64,000 nucleotides of DNA, from positions 4,402,001-4,466,000 of the forward strand of contig NZ_CP094357.1 in the NCBI RefSeq assembly GCF_014779555.2, read 5' to 3'. The stretch's first letter is position 1. Each line of letters starts with the position of its first letter. The translations under genes were made by a program, and so were the position numbers. The notes under the pieces are model-generated. The model was not told where the DNA came from and ran no database searches. It worked only from the letters and a program-made list of their open reading frames with translations. The stretch is from Lysobacter capsici. Its GTDB lineage: Bacteria > Pseudomonadota > Gammaproteobacteria > Xanthomonadales > Xanthomonadaceae. This document shows, one piece after another, positions 47,955 through 58,739 of this stretch.

Positions 47955-48326
47955 TTACTTGACTTCGACAGTCGCACCAGCGGCTTCGAGATCCTTCTTG
48001 AACTTCTCGGAGTCGGCCTTGTTGACCGCTTCCTTGACCGTCTGCGGAGCGCCTTCGACCAGGTCCTTGGCTTCCTTCAGACCCAGGCCGGTGATGGCGC
48101 GGACGGCCTTAATCACTTCGACCTTCTTGTCGCCAGCGGCCTTCAGGATGACGTTGAACTCGGTCTGCTCTTCTTTCTCTTCGGTCGGGCCAGCCGGGCC
48201 AGCCTGGACAACCGGAGCAGCGGCGGTGACGCCGAACTTCTCTTCGATCGCGCGGACGAGCTCCATGACTTCCATCAGGGTCTTTTCGGCGATGGCGTCG
48301 ACGATTTGTTCGTTGGAAAGGGACAT
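47955..48326 (-). CDS. rplL: 50S ribosomal protein L7/L12
   Basis: The 123-residue stalk protein starts [20 protein letters not shown], has an Ala/Pro hinge and a C-terminal domain with [20 protein letters not shown], the helix pair that contacts translation factors. Several copies bind L10. It is 71 bases after rplJ. Confidence 0.98.
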   Translation of the reverse strand: MSLSNEQIVDAIAEKTLMEVMELVRAIEEKFGVTAAAPVVQAGPAGPTEEKEEQTEFNVILKAAGDKKVEVIKAVRAITGLGLKEAKDLVEGAPQTVKEAVNKADSEKFKKDLEAAGATVEVK

Positions 48327-48397
48327 TTGAATAACCTCAGGAAATATTGATCTTACGAATCGGATTCAGTGAAGCGGTCGCGTCAGCGGGGCGGCGA

Positions 48398-48931
48398 TTA
48401 CGCCGGTTCCGCTTCGGCCGGCGCTTCGACAGCGACTTCGCCGCCGCCCTGCTTGTCGGCCACGGCCTTGACGGCGCGGGCGAACATGCTGGCGGGTTCG
48501 GACAGGACGCGGGCCAGCATGGCCAGGGCCTGGTCGAGGGTCGGCAGCGAGGCGAGGACGTCGACGTGGCTGGCCGGATACACCTGGCCACCCATCGCGA
48601 CAACCTTGGCCTGCAACTTGTCGTTGCCCTTGGCGAATTCCTTGATCAGACGCCCGGCGGCGCCGGGTTCTTCGGTCGAGAACGCATACAGCAGCGGACC
48701 GACGAGCTTGTCCTGGACGCACTCGTATTCGGTACCGGCCACGGCACGGGAAGCCAGGGTGTTCTTGACAACGCGCAAGTACACACCGGTTTCACGAGCC
48801 TTCTTGCGCATCGCGGTCAGTTGAGCAACCGTGAGGCCAGCGTACTCGGCCGCAATCAAGGAGTGAGCCTTCGAAGCGACTTCTGCCAGTTCGGCGACTA
48901 CTTCTTGCTTCTGAGACAGATTAAGAGCCAT
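48398..48931 (-). CDS. rplJ: 50S ribosomal protein L10
   Basis: The 177-residue stalk base starts [20 protein letters not shown] and has the RNA-binding region [20 protein letters not shown] and a C-terminal helix ([20 protein letters not shown]) that binds L7/L12 dimers. In E. coli the L10-L12 complex represses its own mRNA leader. The leader here is the 503-base gap to rplA. Confidence 0.97.
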   Translation of the reverse strand: MALNLSQKQEVVAELAEVASKAHSLIAAEYAGLTVAQLTAMRKKARETGVYLRVVKNTLASRAVAGTEYECVQDKLVGPLLYAFSTEEPGAAGRLIKEFAKGNDKLQAKVVAMGGQVYPASHVDVLASLPTLDQALAMLARVLSEPASMFARAVKAVADKQGGGEVAVEAPAEAEPA

Positions 48932-49434
48932 TGCACTCCTCCAATAAGCCGGGAGTCGAGAATCGAGAGTCGAGAATCGGTAGAAGCAGGAGCTGCTTTT
49001 ACGATTCCCTATTCCCTATTCCCCATTCCCAGCCCAATTAACTCCGCTTACGGCTCCTGCCGCTTGCGGTCCTGGGCGGCGACCGTCCTTGGCGCCGGGG
49101 ACGCCGAAGGCGTCCCGGGTGGTGGCCTTTCCTGAAGATTCATTACTGAATTCAGTCGGGGCGGCACCATCTGCGCGGGCCCGGCTCCGAAGAGTCCGAA
49201 TTAAGCGATCTCGCTTGCACCGACGGCGACTCCTTGCCGTATCGAGCTTCCCTGCCCGTCGTCGGTACGCGCTGACCGCGCCTGCGGTCTTTGACGGCTA
49301 TCGGTCGGGAGCGAACTCCCTCGCGATGCCCTCAAAATGCTGGGAACGAGTTGAGAGAAGCGAGAAACGAGTCAGAGCGACTAGGCTTTCCGCTCTGACT
49401 CCTCACTCCTGTTCACTCACTCCTGCTTGTTCGA
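48932..49434. other. rplA-rplJ gap (L10 leader region)
   Basis: In transcription order it holds a UUCG-type hairpin (GGGACGCC/GGCGTCCC, about 49098-49116) and palindromic element copy 4 just before rplJ. The rplJ promoter should be here, but no clear box pair was found. No gene was supported. Confidence 0.45.
48949..49031. repeat. GGGAATCG-type palindromic element, copy 4 (before rplJ)
   Basis: The left arm has CGGGAGTCGAGAATCGAGAG and TCGAGAATCGGTAGAAGCAG, the right arm CTGCTTTTACGATTCCCTAT and TCCCTATTCCCCATTCCC. It ends about 18 bases before the rplJ ATG, so it would lie in the mRNA leader close to the ribosome site. Confidence 0.75.
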
Positions 49435-50133
49435 TTACTTCAGCGACAGCGAAGCCTGATCGACGATCACGCCCGGACCCATGGTCGAGCTGATCGAGAT
49501 CTTCTGCAGGTACTGACCCTTGGCGGTCGCCGGCTTGGCCTTGATCAGGTCCAGCAGCAGCGCCTGCAGGTTGTCCTTCAGCGAGCCGTCTTCGAACGAG
49601 GCCTTGCCGATGGTGCAGTGGATGATGCCGGCCTTGTCGGTGCGGTAACGCACCTGGCCGCCCTTGGCGTTCTTGACCGCTTCGGCCGGATTGGCCGAGA
49701 CGGTGCCGACCTTCGGGTTCGGCATCAGGCCGCGCGGGCCGAGCACCTGGCCCAGCTTACCGACGACGCGCATGGCGTCCGGGGTGGCGATGACGACGTC
49801 GTAGTTCAGATCGCCGGCCTGCATCTTCTCGGCCAGGTCGTCCATGCCGACGGCTTCCGCGCCAGCGGCGAGGGCTTCGTCGGCCTTGGCGCCGGCCGGG
49901 GCGAACACCGCCACGCGCACCGACTTGCCGGTACCGGCCGGCAGCACGGTCGAACCGCGTACCTGCTGGTCGGACTTCTTCGCGTCCACGCCCAGACGGA
50001 CGGCAACGTCGACGGACTCGACGAACTTGGCCTTGGTGGCGGTCTTGACGATCTTGACGGCTTCGTCGAAGGAGTACGCCTTGCCCGGAACGACGGCGGC
50101 CTTGATTGCTTTTTCGCGCTTAGTGATCGCCAT
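49435..50133 (-). CDS. rplA: 50S ribosomal protein L1
   Basis: The 232-residue stalk protein contains [60 protein letters not shown] and [20 protein letters not shown], the complete L1 pattern. It represses its own rplK-rplA mRNA in E. coli. It is three bases after rplK. Confidence 0.98.
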   Translation of the reverse strand: MAITKREKAIKAAVVPGKAYSFDEAVKIVKTATKAKFVESVDVAVRLGVDAKKSDQQVRGSTVLPAGTGKSVRVAVFAPAGAKADEALAAGAEAVGMDDLAEKMQAGDLNYDVVIATPDAMRVVGKLGQVLGPRGLMPNPKVGTVSANPAEAVKNAKGGQVRYRTDKAGIIHCTIGKASFEDGSLKDNLQALLLDLIKAKPATAKGQYLQKISISSTMGPGVIVDQASLSLK

Positions 50134-50136
50134 GTC

Positions 50137-50565
50137 TTAGCCCTCCACCACGAGACCCATGCTGCGGGCGGAGCCCGCAATCGTCTTCACCGCCGCGTCC
50201 AGATCGGCCGCGGTCAGATCGGCTTCCTTCGCCTTGGCGATGTCTTCGAGCTGCTTGCGGGTGACCTTGCCCACCTTGTCGGTGTTCGGGCGCTTGGAGC
50301 CGGAGGTGATGCCCGCGGCCTTCTTCAGCAGCACCGAAGCCGGGGTCGACTTGGTCACGAAGGTGAAGGTACGGTCCGAATAGGCCGTGATGATGACCGG
50401 CGTCGGCAGACCCGGCTCGAGCTTGGAGGTCGCCGCGTTGAACGCCTTGCAGAACTCCATGATGTTCAGGCCGCGCTGACCCAGCGCAGGACCGACCGGC
50501 GGCGAGGGATTGGCCTGACCGGCCTTTACCTGCAGCTTGATGTAGCCGACTACTTTCTTTGCCAT
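50137..50565 (-). CDS. rplK: 50S ribosomal protein L11
   Basis: The 142-residue protein of the GTPase-associated centre starts [20 protein letters not shown] followed by [20 protein letters not shown], the Pro-rich thiostrepton-binding domain. It is needed for RelA activation in E. coli. A candidate extended -10 promoter lies about 165 bases upstream. Confidence 0.98.
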   Translation of the reverse strand: MAKKVVGYIKLQVKAGQANPSPPVGPALGQRGLNIMEFCKAFNAATSKLEPGLPTPVIITAYSDRTFTFVTKSTPASVLLKKAAGITSGSKRPNTDKVGKVTRKQLEDIAKAKEADLTAADLDAAVKTIAGSARSMGLVVEG

Positions 50566-50858
50566 GTTGGTTTCTCTCCGGGTGCTAGCGCCTGAACCTC
50601 AGGCTCCCCATCGGGCCGGAAATCGCGCGTTCCGGCTTCGCGTTTTGCTTGCGCAAACAGCCGCCCCGGTCCTTGTGAGAGGGGGCAGCTGGATGATTGG
50701 GGTCCGCCGCGGTTGGCAGCGAGCCGCGCACTATATCAGGTTTTTATGGGATCCCATAGCCGGCCCCATAGATCAAGGCCCGGCGAGGCCGGGCCTGGAA
50801 GCTGAACGAACTTGGGCGAACGGTCTGGCGGGACGGCCCTGCCGGGCCGGCGCCTGGC
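50566..50858. other. nusG-rplK gap with promoter and hairpin
   Basis: In transcription order: a 21-base perfect hairpin AGGCCCGGC/GCCGGGCCT (50776-50796) after nusG, a 14-bp palindrome TATGGGATCCCATA (50745-50758), then the candidate rplK promoter. The leader of about 158 bases should hold the L1-binding site, by analogy with other bacteria. Confidence 0.5.
50730..50738 (-). promoter_or_regulatory. Candidate extended -10 promoter for rplK-rplA
   Basis: On the minus strand TGATATAGT combines a TGn extension with TATAGT (5 of 6). No good -35 lies 17 bases upstream, which extended -10 promoters do not strictly need. Confidence 0.5.
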
Positions 50859-51434
50859 TCAGGTGGCCTTTTCGACCTGACCGAATTCCAGCTCGACCGG
50901 GGTCGAACGGCCGAAGATCAGCACCGCGACGCGCAGACGGCTCTTTTCGTAGTTGATTTCCTCGACCACGCCGTTGAAATCCACGAACGGGCCGTCGACC
51001 ACGCGAACCATCTCGCCCGGCTCGAACAACACCTTCGGACGCGGCTTTTCGACGCCTTCCTGAACGCGCTGCAGGATCCGGTCGGCTTCGCTGTCCTGGA
51101 TCGGCAGCGGACGATCGGCGGTGCCGCCGATGAAACCCATGACCTTCGGGGTTTCCTTGATCAGATGCCAGCTTTCGCTGTCGATCCGCGGAATGCCGGC
51201 TTCGTCGTGGGTGGAAATCTGCACCAGGACATAGCCCGGGAAGAACTTGCGCTCGGAACGGCGCTTCTGGCCGGAACGCATTTCCACGACCTCTTCGGTC
51301 GGGACCAGGACGTCGCCGAAGCGGTCCTGCATTTCGAAGCGCACGATCCGGTCGCGCAGCGCCTGTGCCACCGACTTCTCGAAGCCGGAATAGGCGTGGA
51401 CCACGTACCAACGTTTGTTTTCTTGCGTATTCAA
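50859..51434 (-). CDS. nusG: Transcription termination/antitermination factor NusG
   Basis: The 191-residue factor has an N-terminal NGN domain ([46 protein letters not shown]) that rides on RNA polymerase, and a C-terminal KOW domain ([19 protein letters not shown]) that binds Rho or S10. It follows secE by 13 bases, the usual pair. Confidence 0.98.
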   Translation of the reverse strand: MNTQENKRWYVVHAYSGFEKSVAQALRDRIVRFEMQDRFGDVLVPTEEVVEMRSGQKRRSERKFFPGYVLVQISTHDEAGIPRIDSESWHLIKETPKVMGFIGGTADRPLPIQDSEADRILQRVQEGVEKPRPKVLFEPGEMVRVVDGPFVDFNGVVEEINYEKSRLRVAVLIFGRSTPVELEFGQVEKAT

Positions 51435-51447
51435 GTCGGTCGTCTCC

Positions 51448-51825
51448 TCAGCGCGACAGCAGGAATTTGACCGCGGCCTGGATCACCCAGTCGAAACCGG
51501 ACAGGATCAGGCTAAGGATGGCCACCGCGATCATGACGACCCAGGTGGTCTTGAGTGCTTCTTCGCGGGTCGGCCAAACCACCTTGCGCAGTTCGAACCG
51601 CGATTCGGACAGGAACTCGCGGGTCTGCGCTCCCTTGGCGGTCAGCATGAACACCGCGGCACCGGCCAGCAGGCCGACGACGACCGCGCCGCTGCGCAGC
51701 GGGCCGCTCCAATTCTCGAACCAGAGGTAGGCGAACACACCGCCAGCCGCAAGCAGCAGAGCCAGCGCGTACTTGACGATGTCACCGGCGCCGCCGGATT
51801 TGTGTTGTTCGGCCTTACTGTTCAT
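51448..51825 (-). CDS. secE: Preprotein translocase subunit SecE
   Basis: The 125-residue protein is the three-span SecE of gammaproteobacteria: two extra membrane segments (about residues 20-38 and 45-65) before the conserved amphipathic [20 protein letters not shown] and the essential last span [20 protein letters not shown]. The ATG at 51825 is chosen because [10 protein letters not shown] is a natural start and the upstream frame reads into tRNA-Trp. It follows that tRNA and precedes nusG. Confidence 0.95.
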   Translation of the reverse strand: MNSKAEQHKSGGAGDIVKYALALLLAAGGVFAYLWFENWSGPLRSGAVVVGLLAGAAVFMLTAKGAQTREFLSESRFELRKVVWPTREEALKTTWVVMIAVAILSLILSGFDWVIQAAVKFLLSR

Positions 51826-51921
51826 CTCGGGGCGATTCCCTCGCGAAAGCCCGCCCATCCGTTGCGCGGCCCTTTCAATGCCTTCCAGTCGCCGGATCGT
51901 CCGACCCGACTCGGTATCGAG

Positions 51922-51997
<76 letters not shown>

Positions 51998-52157
51998 ACG
52001 TCTTGAAGTGTTCGGTCCGGGTCGACGCCTGATCAGGCGCGGGCCGGCCGGTCATGCATTGTGTTCGAAAACACAACGCTTTGAAACAACGAAGGCGGAC
52101 CGGGTTGCCGGCCCGCCGTTCGCTTGGGCTTGCATCCATCGCCGAGACCTTGGAGAT

Positions 52158-52181
52158 GGATCCCCGCCTTCGCGGGGATGA
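52158..52181. repeat. GGATCCCCGCCTTCGCGGGG repeat next to tuf2
   Basis: The same palindromic unit as at 34058-34081, here downstream of tuf2. The surrounding sequences are not alike, apart from the hairpin that covers each tuf stop. Confidence 0.75.
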
Positions 52182-52226
52182 CGATTTGACAAAGCCGAGC
52201 GCGCAAAGCGCGCTCGGGTCAAATCG

Positions 52227-52228
<2 letters not shown>
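52180..52228 (-). terminator. Hairpin over the tuf2 stop codon
   Basis: An 11-bp outer stem (52180-52190 with 52218-52228), an AAAG bulge and a 10-bp inner stem (52195-52204 with 52208-52217) with a 3-base loop. Three outer pairs and one inner pair differ from the tuf1 hairpin, each change matched on the other strand. Confidence 0.7.
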
Positions 52229-53417
<1,189 letters not shown>

Positions 53418-53489
53418 GGCTGTCGCTTCTCGTTTGTGGGTCTGTATGTCGCGGCGGCTGTTGGTAAAGCAGCCTTGTGTTGCGTTGGA

Positions 53490-53565
53490 TGGTGCTCACG
53501 AAAGGAATCGAACCTTCGACCTCCTCCTTACCAAGGAGGTGCTCTACCGACTGAGCTACGTGAGC
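53490..53565 (-). tRNA. tRNA-Thr (anticodon GGT)
   Basis: Acceptor GCTCACG/CGTGAGC, D arm AGCTCAGTCGGTAGAGC, anticodon stem CTCCT/AGGAG with loop TGGTAAG, T arm AGGTTCGATTCCT, encoded CCA. It lies 72 bases before tuf2. Confidence 0.97.
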
Positions 53566-53633
53566 GTGAAACCTGGTGTCGCGACCCGGTCACCGGGCCT
53601 TGCTGCAATGGGGGCCGCCAAGAGTGGATTCAA

Positions 53634-53708
53634 TGGAGCGGGAGACGGGATTCGAACCCGCATTATCAGCTTGGAAGGCTGAGGCTCTAACCATTGAACT
53701 ACTCCCGC
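53634..53708 (-). tRNA. tRNA-Gly (anticodon TCC)
   Basis: Acceptor GCGGGAG/CTCCCGC, D arm AGTTCAATGGTTAGAGC, anticodon stem CAGCC/GGCTG-type with loop TTCCAAG, T arm GCGGGTTCGAATCCCGT, encoded CCA. It is the second tRNA of the cluster. Confidence 0.97.
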
Positions 53709-53805
53709 GCCGCGTACAGCCATTACAGCGTTGGAACTTTAACTTTAACTTGAAACTTTACCTTGGAACCGCGCCGAAATTTTCTTCGTCGCGCCACCGA
53801 TGTTT

Positions 53806-53891
53806 TGGTGGAGGGAGGTGGATTCGAACCACCGAAGGCGTAAGCCAGCAGATTTACAGTCTGCCCCCGTTGGCCGCTTGGGTATCCCTCC
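53806..53891 (-). tRNA. tRNA-Tyr (anticodon GTA)
   Basis: A class II tRNA of 86 bases with the long variable arm (CTGGCTTACGCCTTCGG region), acceptor GGAGGGA/TCCCTCC, anticodon loop CTGTAAA and encoded CCA. It is first in the tRNA-tuf2 transcript. Confidence 0.97.
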
Positions 53892-53903
53892 AAAGAGCCC
53901 GTA

Positions 53904-53932
53904 ATTCTGGGGTGCGTTCTTCAGGTTGTCAA
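53904..53932 (-). promoter_or_regulatory. Sigma70-type promoter for the tRNA-tuf2 transcript
   Basis: On the minus strand a perfect TTGACA (53932 to 53927) and CAGAAT (53909 to 53904) are 17 bases apart, 12 bases before the tRNA-Tyr 5' end. The GC-rich bases just after the -10 (ACGGGC) fit a stringently controlled stable-RNA promoter. Confidence 0.75.
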
Positions 53933-54012
53933 CGCGTTTTCACCTACAACCTTGAAAAATTTTCGTCCCGTCCCGGCGACGCGCATCGGCCCGGCGCGGC
54001 CGCATAGTGTAC

Positions 54013-55104
54013 TCAGACATTGAACCGGAAGTGCAACACATCGCCTTCCTGGACGCGATATTCCTTGCCTTCCAGGCGCAGACGCCCGGCATCGCGCGCT
54101 CCGGACTCGCCCTTGTACTTGATGAAATCGTCGTAGGCGATGGTTTCGGCGCGGATGAAGCCCTTCTCGAAGTCGGTGTGGATCACCGCGGCGGCCTGCG
54201 GCGCGGTCGAACCGGCCTTGACCGTCCAGGCGCGCACTTCCTTGACCCCGGCGGTGAAGTAGGTCTGCAGGCCCAGCAACTCATAACCGGCGCGGATCAG
54301 GCGGTTGAGGCCCGGTTCGGCCAGGCCCAGGTCGGCCAGGAAGGTGTCGCGGTCCTCGTCGTCGAGCTGGCTGAGCTCTTCCTCGATCGCGGCCGACACC
54401 GGCACCACCTGCGCGCCCTCGGTCACGGCGCGCGCGCGCACCGCGTCGAGGTGCGGATTGTTCTCGAACCCGTCCTCGAGCACGTTGGCCACGTACATGA
54501 CCGGCTTGAGGGTTAGCAGGAACAGGTCGCGCACCGCCGCCTTGTCGTCGTCGGACAGCTTGAGCGCGCGCGCCGCGGTGCCCGCATTGAGGCCCTCGCG
54601 CACGCGGCCGAGCACTTCCTTGCGCGCCGCGGCCTCCTTGTCGCCGGTCTTGGCCGAACGCTCGGCGCGCTGGTAGGCCTTCTCGACGCTTTCCAGGTCG
54701 GCCAGGGCCAGCTCGGTATCGATGGTGTCGATATCGGCGATCGGATCGACCTTGTTGTTGACGTGGATGACGTCGGGATTCTCGAAGCAGCGCACCACGT
54801 GGGTGATCGCGTCGACTTCGCGGATGTGGGCCAGGAACTTGTTGCCCAGGCCCTGCCCGCTCGCCGCGCCGGCGACCAGGCCGGCGATGTCGACGAACTC
54901 GACCGCGGTCGGGATCAGCTTCTGCGGCTTGACGATTTCAGCCAGCGCATTCAGGCGCAGATCCGGCACCGGCACCGCGCCGACATTGGGCTCAATGGTG
55001 CAGAACGGGAAATTCGCCGCAGCGATACCGGCCTTGGTCAGCGCGTTGAAAAGAGTCGACTTGCCGACGTTGGGCAGGCCGACGATGCCGCATTTGATGC
55101 CCAT
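54013..55104 (-). CDS. ychF: Obg-like ATPase/GTPase YchF
   Basis: The 363-residue P-loop protein starts [20 protein letters not shown], with [19 protein letters not shown]-like G3 region and the noncanonical NxxE nucleotide motif in YVANVLEDG, which favours ATP in this family. A C-terminal TGS domain ends it ([32 protein letters not shown]). It binds ribosomes and is linked to oxidative stress response. It follows pth, as in many gammaproteobacteria. Confidence 0.97.
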   Translation of the reverse strand: MGIKCGIVGLPNVGKSTLFNALTKAGIAAANFPFCTIEPNVGAVPVPDLRLNALAEIVKPQKLIPTAVEFVDIAGLVAGAASGQGLGNKFLAHIREVDAITHVVRCFENPDVIHVNNKVDPIADIDTIDTELALADLESVEKAYQRAERSAKTGDKEAAARKEVLGRVREGLNAGTAARALKLSDDDKAAVRDLFLLTLKPVMYVANVLEDGFENNPHLDAVRARAVTEGAQVVPVSAAIEEELSQLDDEDRDTFLADLGLAEPGLNRLIRAGYELLGLQTYFTAGVKEVRAWTVKAGSTAPQAAAVIHTDFEKGFIRAETIAYDDFIKYKGESGARDAGRLRLEGKEYRVQEGDVLHFRFNV

Positions 55105-55115
55105 GGCTTTTTAAT

Positions 55116-55192
55116 CCGGGAATAGAGAGTCGAGAATCGGGAATCGAGAAGCGGGCCGTGACGATTCCCGATTCTCGATTCCCCATTCACGG
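55116..55192. repeat. GGGAATCG-type palindromic element, copy 5 (pth-ychF)
   Basis: The left arm has CCGGGAATAGAGAGTCGAGA and ATCGGGAATCGAGAAGCGGG, the right arm CGATTCCCGATTCTCGATTC followed by CCCATTC. It nearly fills the 82-base gap. Confidence 0.75.
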
Positions 55193-55768
55193 CTTTGCCG
55201 TATGCAACTGCGTCATCGCATCCATGAAATTGCCCTGCACCGCCAGCGGCATCACATCGATGGCGTTGTCGATCGCGCGCAGGATGGTCGCTTCGTCGTC
55301 CTTGCCGGGACGGCCGAGCACCCAGGGAGTGACTTTGTCCTTGTGGCCGGGATGGCCGATGCCGACCCGCAGACGGTGGAACTTGCCGTGGCCGAGCAAC
55401 TGCATGGTGTCGCGCAGGCCGTTCTGGCCGCCGTGGCCGCCGTCGAACTTGAGCCGCGCGGTCCCCGGCGACAGATCCAGCTCGTCGTGCGCCAGCAACG
55501 CCTCTTCGGGCTCGATCTTCCAGTAGCGCAGCGCCGCGGTGACCGACTTGCCCGACAGGTTCATGAAGGTGGCCGGCTTGAGCAGCCACACCGGTCGGCC
55601 GGCGATCTCGATCTTCGAGGTCTCGCCGAACAGCTTGGATTCCAGGCCGAAGCGACCGCCGAACTTCTCGTTCAAGGCGTCCACAAACCAGAACCCGGCA
55701 TTGTGCCGGGTCCGGGTGTATTCCGACCCCGGGTTGCCGAGGCCGACGATCAGGCGCAGTCCCGCCAT
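55187..55768 (-). CDS. pth: Peptidyl-tRNA hydrolase
   Basis: The 193-residue enzyme frees tRNA from dropped-off peptidyl-tRNA. It has LIVGLGNPGSEYTRTRHNAG (catalytic His in RHNAG), KPATFMNLSGKSV, LAHDELDLSPG, GGHGGQNGLRD and RVGIGHPGHKDKVTPWVLG. It lies between rplY and ychF; the palindromic element touches its 3' end, which may supply the last bases of the gene. Confidence 0.97.
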   Translation of the reverse strand: MAGLRLIVGLGNPGSEYTRTRHNAGFWFVDALNEKFGGRFGLESKLFGETSKIEIAGRPVWLLKPATFMNLSGKSVTAALRYWKIEPEEALLAHDELDLSPGTARLKFDGGHGGQNGLRDTMQLLGHGKFHRLRVGIGHPGHKDKVTPWVLGRPGKDDEATILRAIDNAIDVMPLAVQGNFMDAMTQLHTAKP

Positions 55769-55827
55769 GGATCACAACAGTCCGCGAACGCGAACCGGCG
55801 CGCCGGTCAGGGCGCGCCGGTCGGCGA

Positions 55828-56487
55828 TCACTTCTTGTCTTCGTCCTTCTTGGCGACCTTCGCGGCCGGCACATCGGCTTCCGGCGCGTCGGTGGCTTCT
55901 TCGACTTCTTCCTTGCCGTGCTTGGCGATCACGACGGCGACGTCGTGTTCCTTGCCCAGCTTCAGCTCGGGGATCTCGACGCCCTTCGGCAGCTTGAGCT
56001 CCGACAGGTGGACGATGTCGCCGACGGTCAGCGCCGACAGGTCGATCTCGATGAACTCCGGCAGGTCCTTCGGCAGGCAGCTGACTTCGACTTCGTTGAG
56101 CTCGTGGGTGACCACGACGTCGGCGGCCTTGCCGGCCGGCGACTTGTCTTCGTTGAGGAAGTGCAGCGGCACCGCGACGCGAATGGCTTGGTTGGCATCA
56201 ACGCGCTGGAAGTCCAGGTGCATGATGATCTGCTTGAACGGATGGCGCTGCATGTCGCGCAGGAGCACGTCTTGCGCCTTGCCGTCGAGTTCCAGGCTCA
56301 GGATCGAGGAGTAGAACCACTCGTGCTGGCTGGCCAGCCAGATCTTCTCGTGGTCGAGCTGGATCGCCTGCGGCGGATTCTTGCCGCCGTAGATGATGGC
56401 CGGGATGCTGGCGGCACGACGCAGGCGGCGGCTCGCACCCTTCCCCTCGACGTTGCGGCCAGTGGCCTTGATGATGTGTTCGGACAT
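55828..56487 (-). CDS. rplY: 50S ribosomal protein L25 (TL5/CTC form)
   Basis: The 219-residue protein is the two-domain CTC form: an N-terminal L25 domain (KGASRRLRRAASIPAIIYGG) that binds 5S rRNA, and a C-terminal domain (LPEFIEIDLSALTVGDIVHL) linked to stress in other bacteria, ending in an acidic/Lys tail. It follows prs by 175 bases and precedes pth. Confidence 0.96.
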   Translation of the reverse strand: MSEHIIKATGRNVEGKGASRRLRRAASIPAIIYGGKNPPQAIQLDHEKIWLASQHEWFYSSILSLELDGKAQDVLLRDMQRHPFKQIIMHLDFQRVDANQAIRVAVPLHFLNEDKSPAGKAADVVVTHELNEVEVSCLPKDLPEFIEIDLSALTVGDIVHLSELKLPKGVEIPELKLGKEHDVAVVIAKHGKEEVEEATDAPEADVPAAKVAKKDEDKK

Positions 56488-56568
56488 TGGTTTTTACTCA
56501 CTTTGCAGCGTTAGGACCGCCTCGCGGCGGTTTAGGAGACTCACCCGCGACCAGGCGAGTCTTTGTTG

Positions 56569-56664
56569 CTGGGAATCGGGAATGGGGAATCGAGAATCGG
56601 TACAAGCAGATGCGGCGTTGCTGCTTTTACGATTCCCGATTCCCCATTCCCGACTCCCGGATTC
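56569..56664. repeat. GGGAATCG-type palindromic element, copy 6 (prs-rplY)
   Basis: The left arm has TGGGAATCGGGAATGGGGAA and TCGAGAATCGGTACAAGCAG, the right arm CTGCTTTTACGATTCCCGAT and TCCCCATTCCCGACTCCCGG. It starts at the last base of prs. The arms pair over about 40 bases, including matching AAGCAG/CTGCTT. Confidence 0.8.
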
Positions 56665-57622
56665 AATCCACGTACAACGAACTCACCGACTCGCCGAAGG
56701 CGATGCGGCGGATCGTTTCGGCCAGCAGCTCGGCGACGCTGAGCTGGCGGATGCGGCCGGTGGCGCGGGCCGCGGCGGTCAGCGGGATGGTGTCGGTCAC
56801 CACCAGCTCGTCCAGCTGCGACTTGGTTACGTTGTCGATCGCCGCGCCCGACAGCACCGGGTGGGTGCAGTAGGCCACGACTTTCTGCGCGCCCTGCGCC
56901 TTCAGCGCCGCCGCGGCGGCGCACAAGGTGCCGGCGGTGTCGACGATGTCGTCGACCAGCACGCAGGTCTTGCCCGACACGTCGCCGATGATGTTCATCA
57001 CCGTGGCGACGTTGGCGCGCGGGCGGCGCTTGTCGATGATCGCCAGCTCCGCGTCGTCCAGGCGCTTGGCGATCGCGCGAGCGCGGACCACGCCGCCGAC
57101 GTCCGGCGAAACCACGATCAGGTTGTCGGTGCCGTGCGCGCGCCAGATGTCGGCGAGCAGCAGCGGCGAGGCGTACACGTTGTCGACCGGGATGTCGAAA
57201 AAGCCCTGGATCTGATCCGCGTGCAGATCGACCGTGAGCACCCGATCGGCGCCGACCGCGCTGAACATCTTGGCCGCGACCTTGGCGGTGATCGGCACGC
57301 GCGAGGAACGCGGACGGCGATCCTGGCGGGCGTAGCCGAAGTACGGCACCACCGCGGTCACGCTGGCCACCGATGCGCGCTTGAGCGCGTCGATCAGGAC
57401 CAGCAGCTCCATGAAGTTTTCCGCCGTCGGCGCATTGGTCGACTGGATGACGAACACTTCCTGGCGACGCACGTTCTCTTCGATCTCGACCTGCACCTCG
57501 CCGTCGGAGAAACGCCCGACCAGGGCCTTGCCGATGCGGATGCCGAGTTCTTTGCACACCGCCTCGGCGAGAGGACGGTTGGCATTGCCGCTGAATACCA
57601 GCAGGTTGCGATCGTTTTGCAC
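56663..57622 (-). CDS. prs: Ribose-phosphate pyrophosphokinase (PRPP synthase)
   Basis: The 319-residue enzyme makes PRPP from ribose 5-phosphate and ATP for nucleotide, His and Trp synthesis. It has [60 protein letters not shown], and the PRPP-binding loop [14 protein letters not shown]. It sits behind tRNA-Gln and ispE, an order seen across gammaproteobacteria. Confidence 0.98.
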   Translation of the reverse strand: MQNDRNLLVFSGNANRPLAEAVCKELGIRIGKALVGRFSDGEVQVEIEENVRRQEVFVIQSTNAPTAENFMELLVLIDALKRASVASVTAVVPYFGYARQDRRPRSSRVPITAKVAAKMFSAVGADRVLTVDLHADQIQGFFDIPVDNVYASPLLLADIWRAHGTDNLIVVSPDVGGVVRARAIAKRLDDAELAIIDKRRPRANVATVMNIIGDVSGKTCVLVDDIVDTAGTLCAAAAALKAQGAQKVVAYCTHPVLSGAAIDNVTKSQLDELVVTDTIPLTAAARATGRIRQLSVAELLAETIRRIAFGESVSSLYVD

Positions 57623-57660
57623 TGTACTTCTCCGCTTCGCTCTGACCGTGGCGGCTGTAA

Positions 57661-57749
57661 AGCCGAGAATGGGGAATCGAGAATCGGGAATCGTCAGGGC
57701 GCGGACGCGGCGCTTACGATTCCCGATTCTCCATTCCCGACTCCCGGGC
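57661..57749. repeat. GGGAATCG-type palindromic element, copy 7 (tRNA-Gln-prs)
   Basis: The left arm has GAGAATGGGGAATCGAGAAT and CGGGAATCG, the right arm CTTACGATTCCCGATTCTCC and ATTCCCGACTCCCGGG. It starts nine bases after the tRNA-Gln CCA end. Confidence 0.75.
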
Positions 57750-57757
57750 TACATCAA

Positions 57758-57834
57758 TGGCAGGGGCGGTAGGATTCGAACCTACGAATGCCAGGATCAA
57801 AACCTGGTGCCTTGGGCCTCTTGGCGACGCCCCT
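57758..57834 (-). tRNA. tRNA-Gln (anticodon TTG), overlapping the end of ispE
   Basis: A 77-base cloverleaf: acceptor AGGGGCG/CGCCCCT, anticodon stem CCAGG/CCTGG with loop TTTTGAT, T arm GTAGGTTCGAATCCTAC and encoded CCA. Its 5' 38 bases are also the last codons and stop of ispE, and the ispE TGA lies in the anticodon loop. Confidence 0.96.
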
Positions 57835-58708
57835 GCGGAAACCTGGTCTCGAGTGCGGCATGCAGCGGCGAACGCCCTGCTCCGCCCGCCGTCCAGGCCC
57901 GAAGGCCGGAAGGCAGTTCCAGTAGCGCCGCTTCGGCGGTTTCGCGCGTGGCGAACTCGACGAAGCAACCGCTGCCGGAGCCGGTCAGACGCGGCGAACC
58001 GATCCGCGACAAGGCGGCGAAGGCAGCTTCTACAGCTGTTTCGCGCTTGCGCAGAACCGGCTCGAACACATTCCCGAGCGGCTTACCCGAAACGAAGTCC
58101 GATATTGTCGCGGGCGCGGCATCCCGCGTCAATTCGGCAGATTGAAATAAGGCCGCGGTCGGCGCGTGAACGCCCGGATCGACCAGCACGTACCAGGCCG
58201 GCGCCAGCTCGATCGGCCGCAGGCTTTCGCCGACGCCCTCGGCCCAGGCGTTCTCACCGCGGACGAAGACCGGCACGTCGGCGCCCAGCCGCAGGCCGAG
58301 TTCGGCCAGCCGGTCGACGCCCAGATCGGTGCCCCACAGCGCATCCAGCGCGACCAGCACGGTCGCCGCGTCGGACGATCCGCCGCCGAAACCGCCGCCG
58401 GCCGGGATACGCTTTTCGATGAGGATGTCTGCGCCTTGGCCGCTGTTGGCTTCTTTTTGCAGCAACAACGCGGCCCGGACGGTGAGGTCGTCGTGCTCGG
58501 CCACGCCCGCGACCGAGGCGCCGTGACGGACCACGCGACCATCGTCGCGCGGCCGCAGCCGGATCGTGTCGCCCCAGTCGAGCAGACGGAACACGGTCTG
58601 CAGCAGGTGGTAGCCGTCGGCGCGGCGGCCGACGATGCGCAGGAACAGGTTCAGCTTGGCCGGGGCGGGCCAGAGCGACCAACTGGGGGTTGCGGAAGTC
58701 TCAGACAT
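57797..58708 (-). CDS. ispE: 4-(cytidine 5'-diphospho)-2-C-methyl-D-erythritol kinase
   Basis: The 303-residue GHMP kinase works in the MEP isoprenoid pathway. It has [20 protein letters not shown] at the N-terminus, the ATP-binding [17 protein letters not shown] and the C-terminal [16 protein letters not shown]. The last 15 or so codons (from [15 protein letters not shown]) lie beyond the usual family end and read into tRNA-Gln, whose anticodon loop supplies the TGA stop. It is 31 bases after lolB. Confidence 0.96.
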   Translation of the reverse strand: MSETSATPSWSLWPAPAKLNLFLRIVGRRADGYHLLQTVFRLLDWGDTIRLRPRDDGRVVRHGASVAGVAEHDDLTVRAALLLQKEANSGQGADILIEKRIPAGGGFGGGSSDAATVLVALDALWGTDLGVDRLAELGLRLGADVPVFVRGENAWAEGVGESLRPIELAPAWYVLVDPGVHAPTAALFQSAELTRDAAPATISDFVSGKPLGNVFEPVLRKRETAVEAAFAALSRIGSPRLTGSGSGCFVEFATRETAEAALLELPSGLRAWTAGGAGRSPLHAALETRFPQGRRQEAQGTRF

Positions 58709-58739
58709 AGCGGCAGCGACGGCGAAGCAACGAGTGGTT

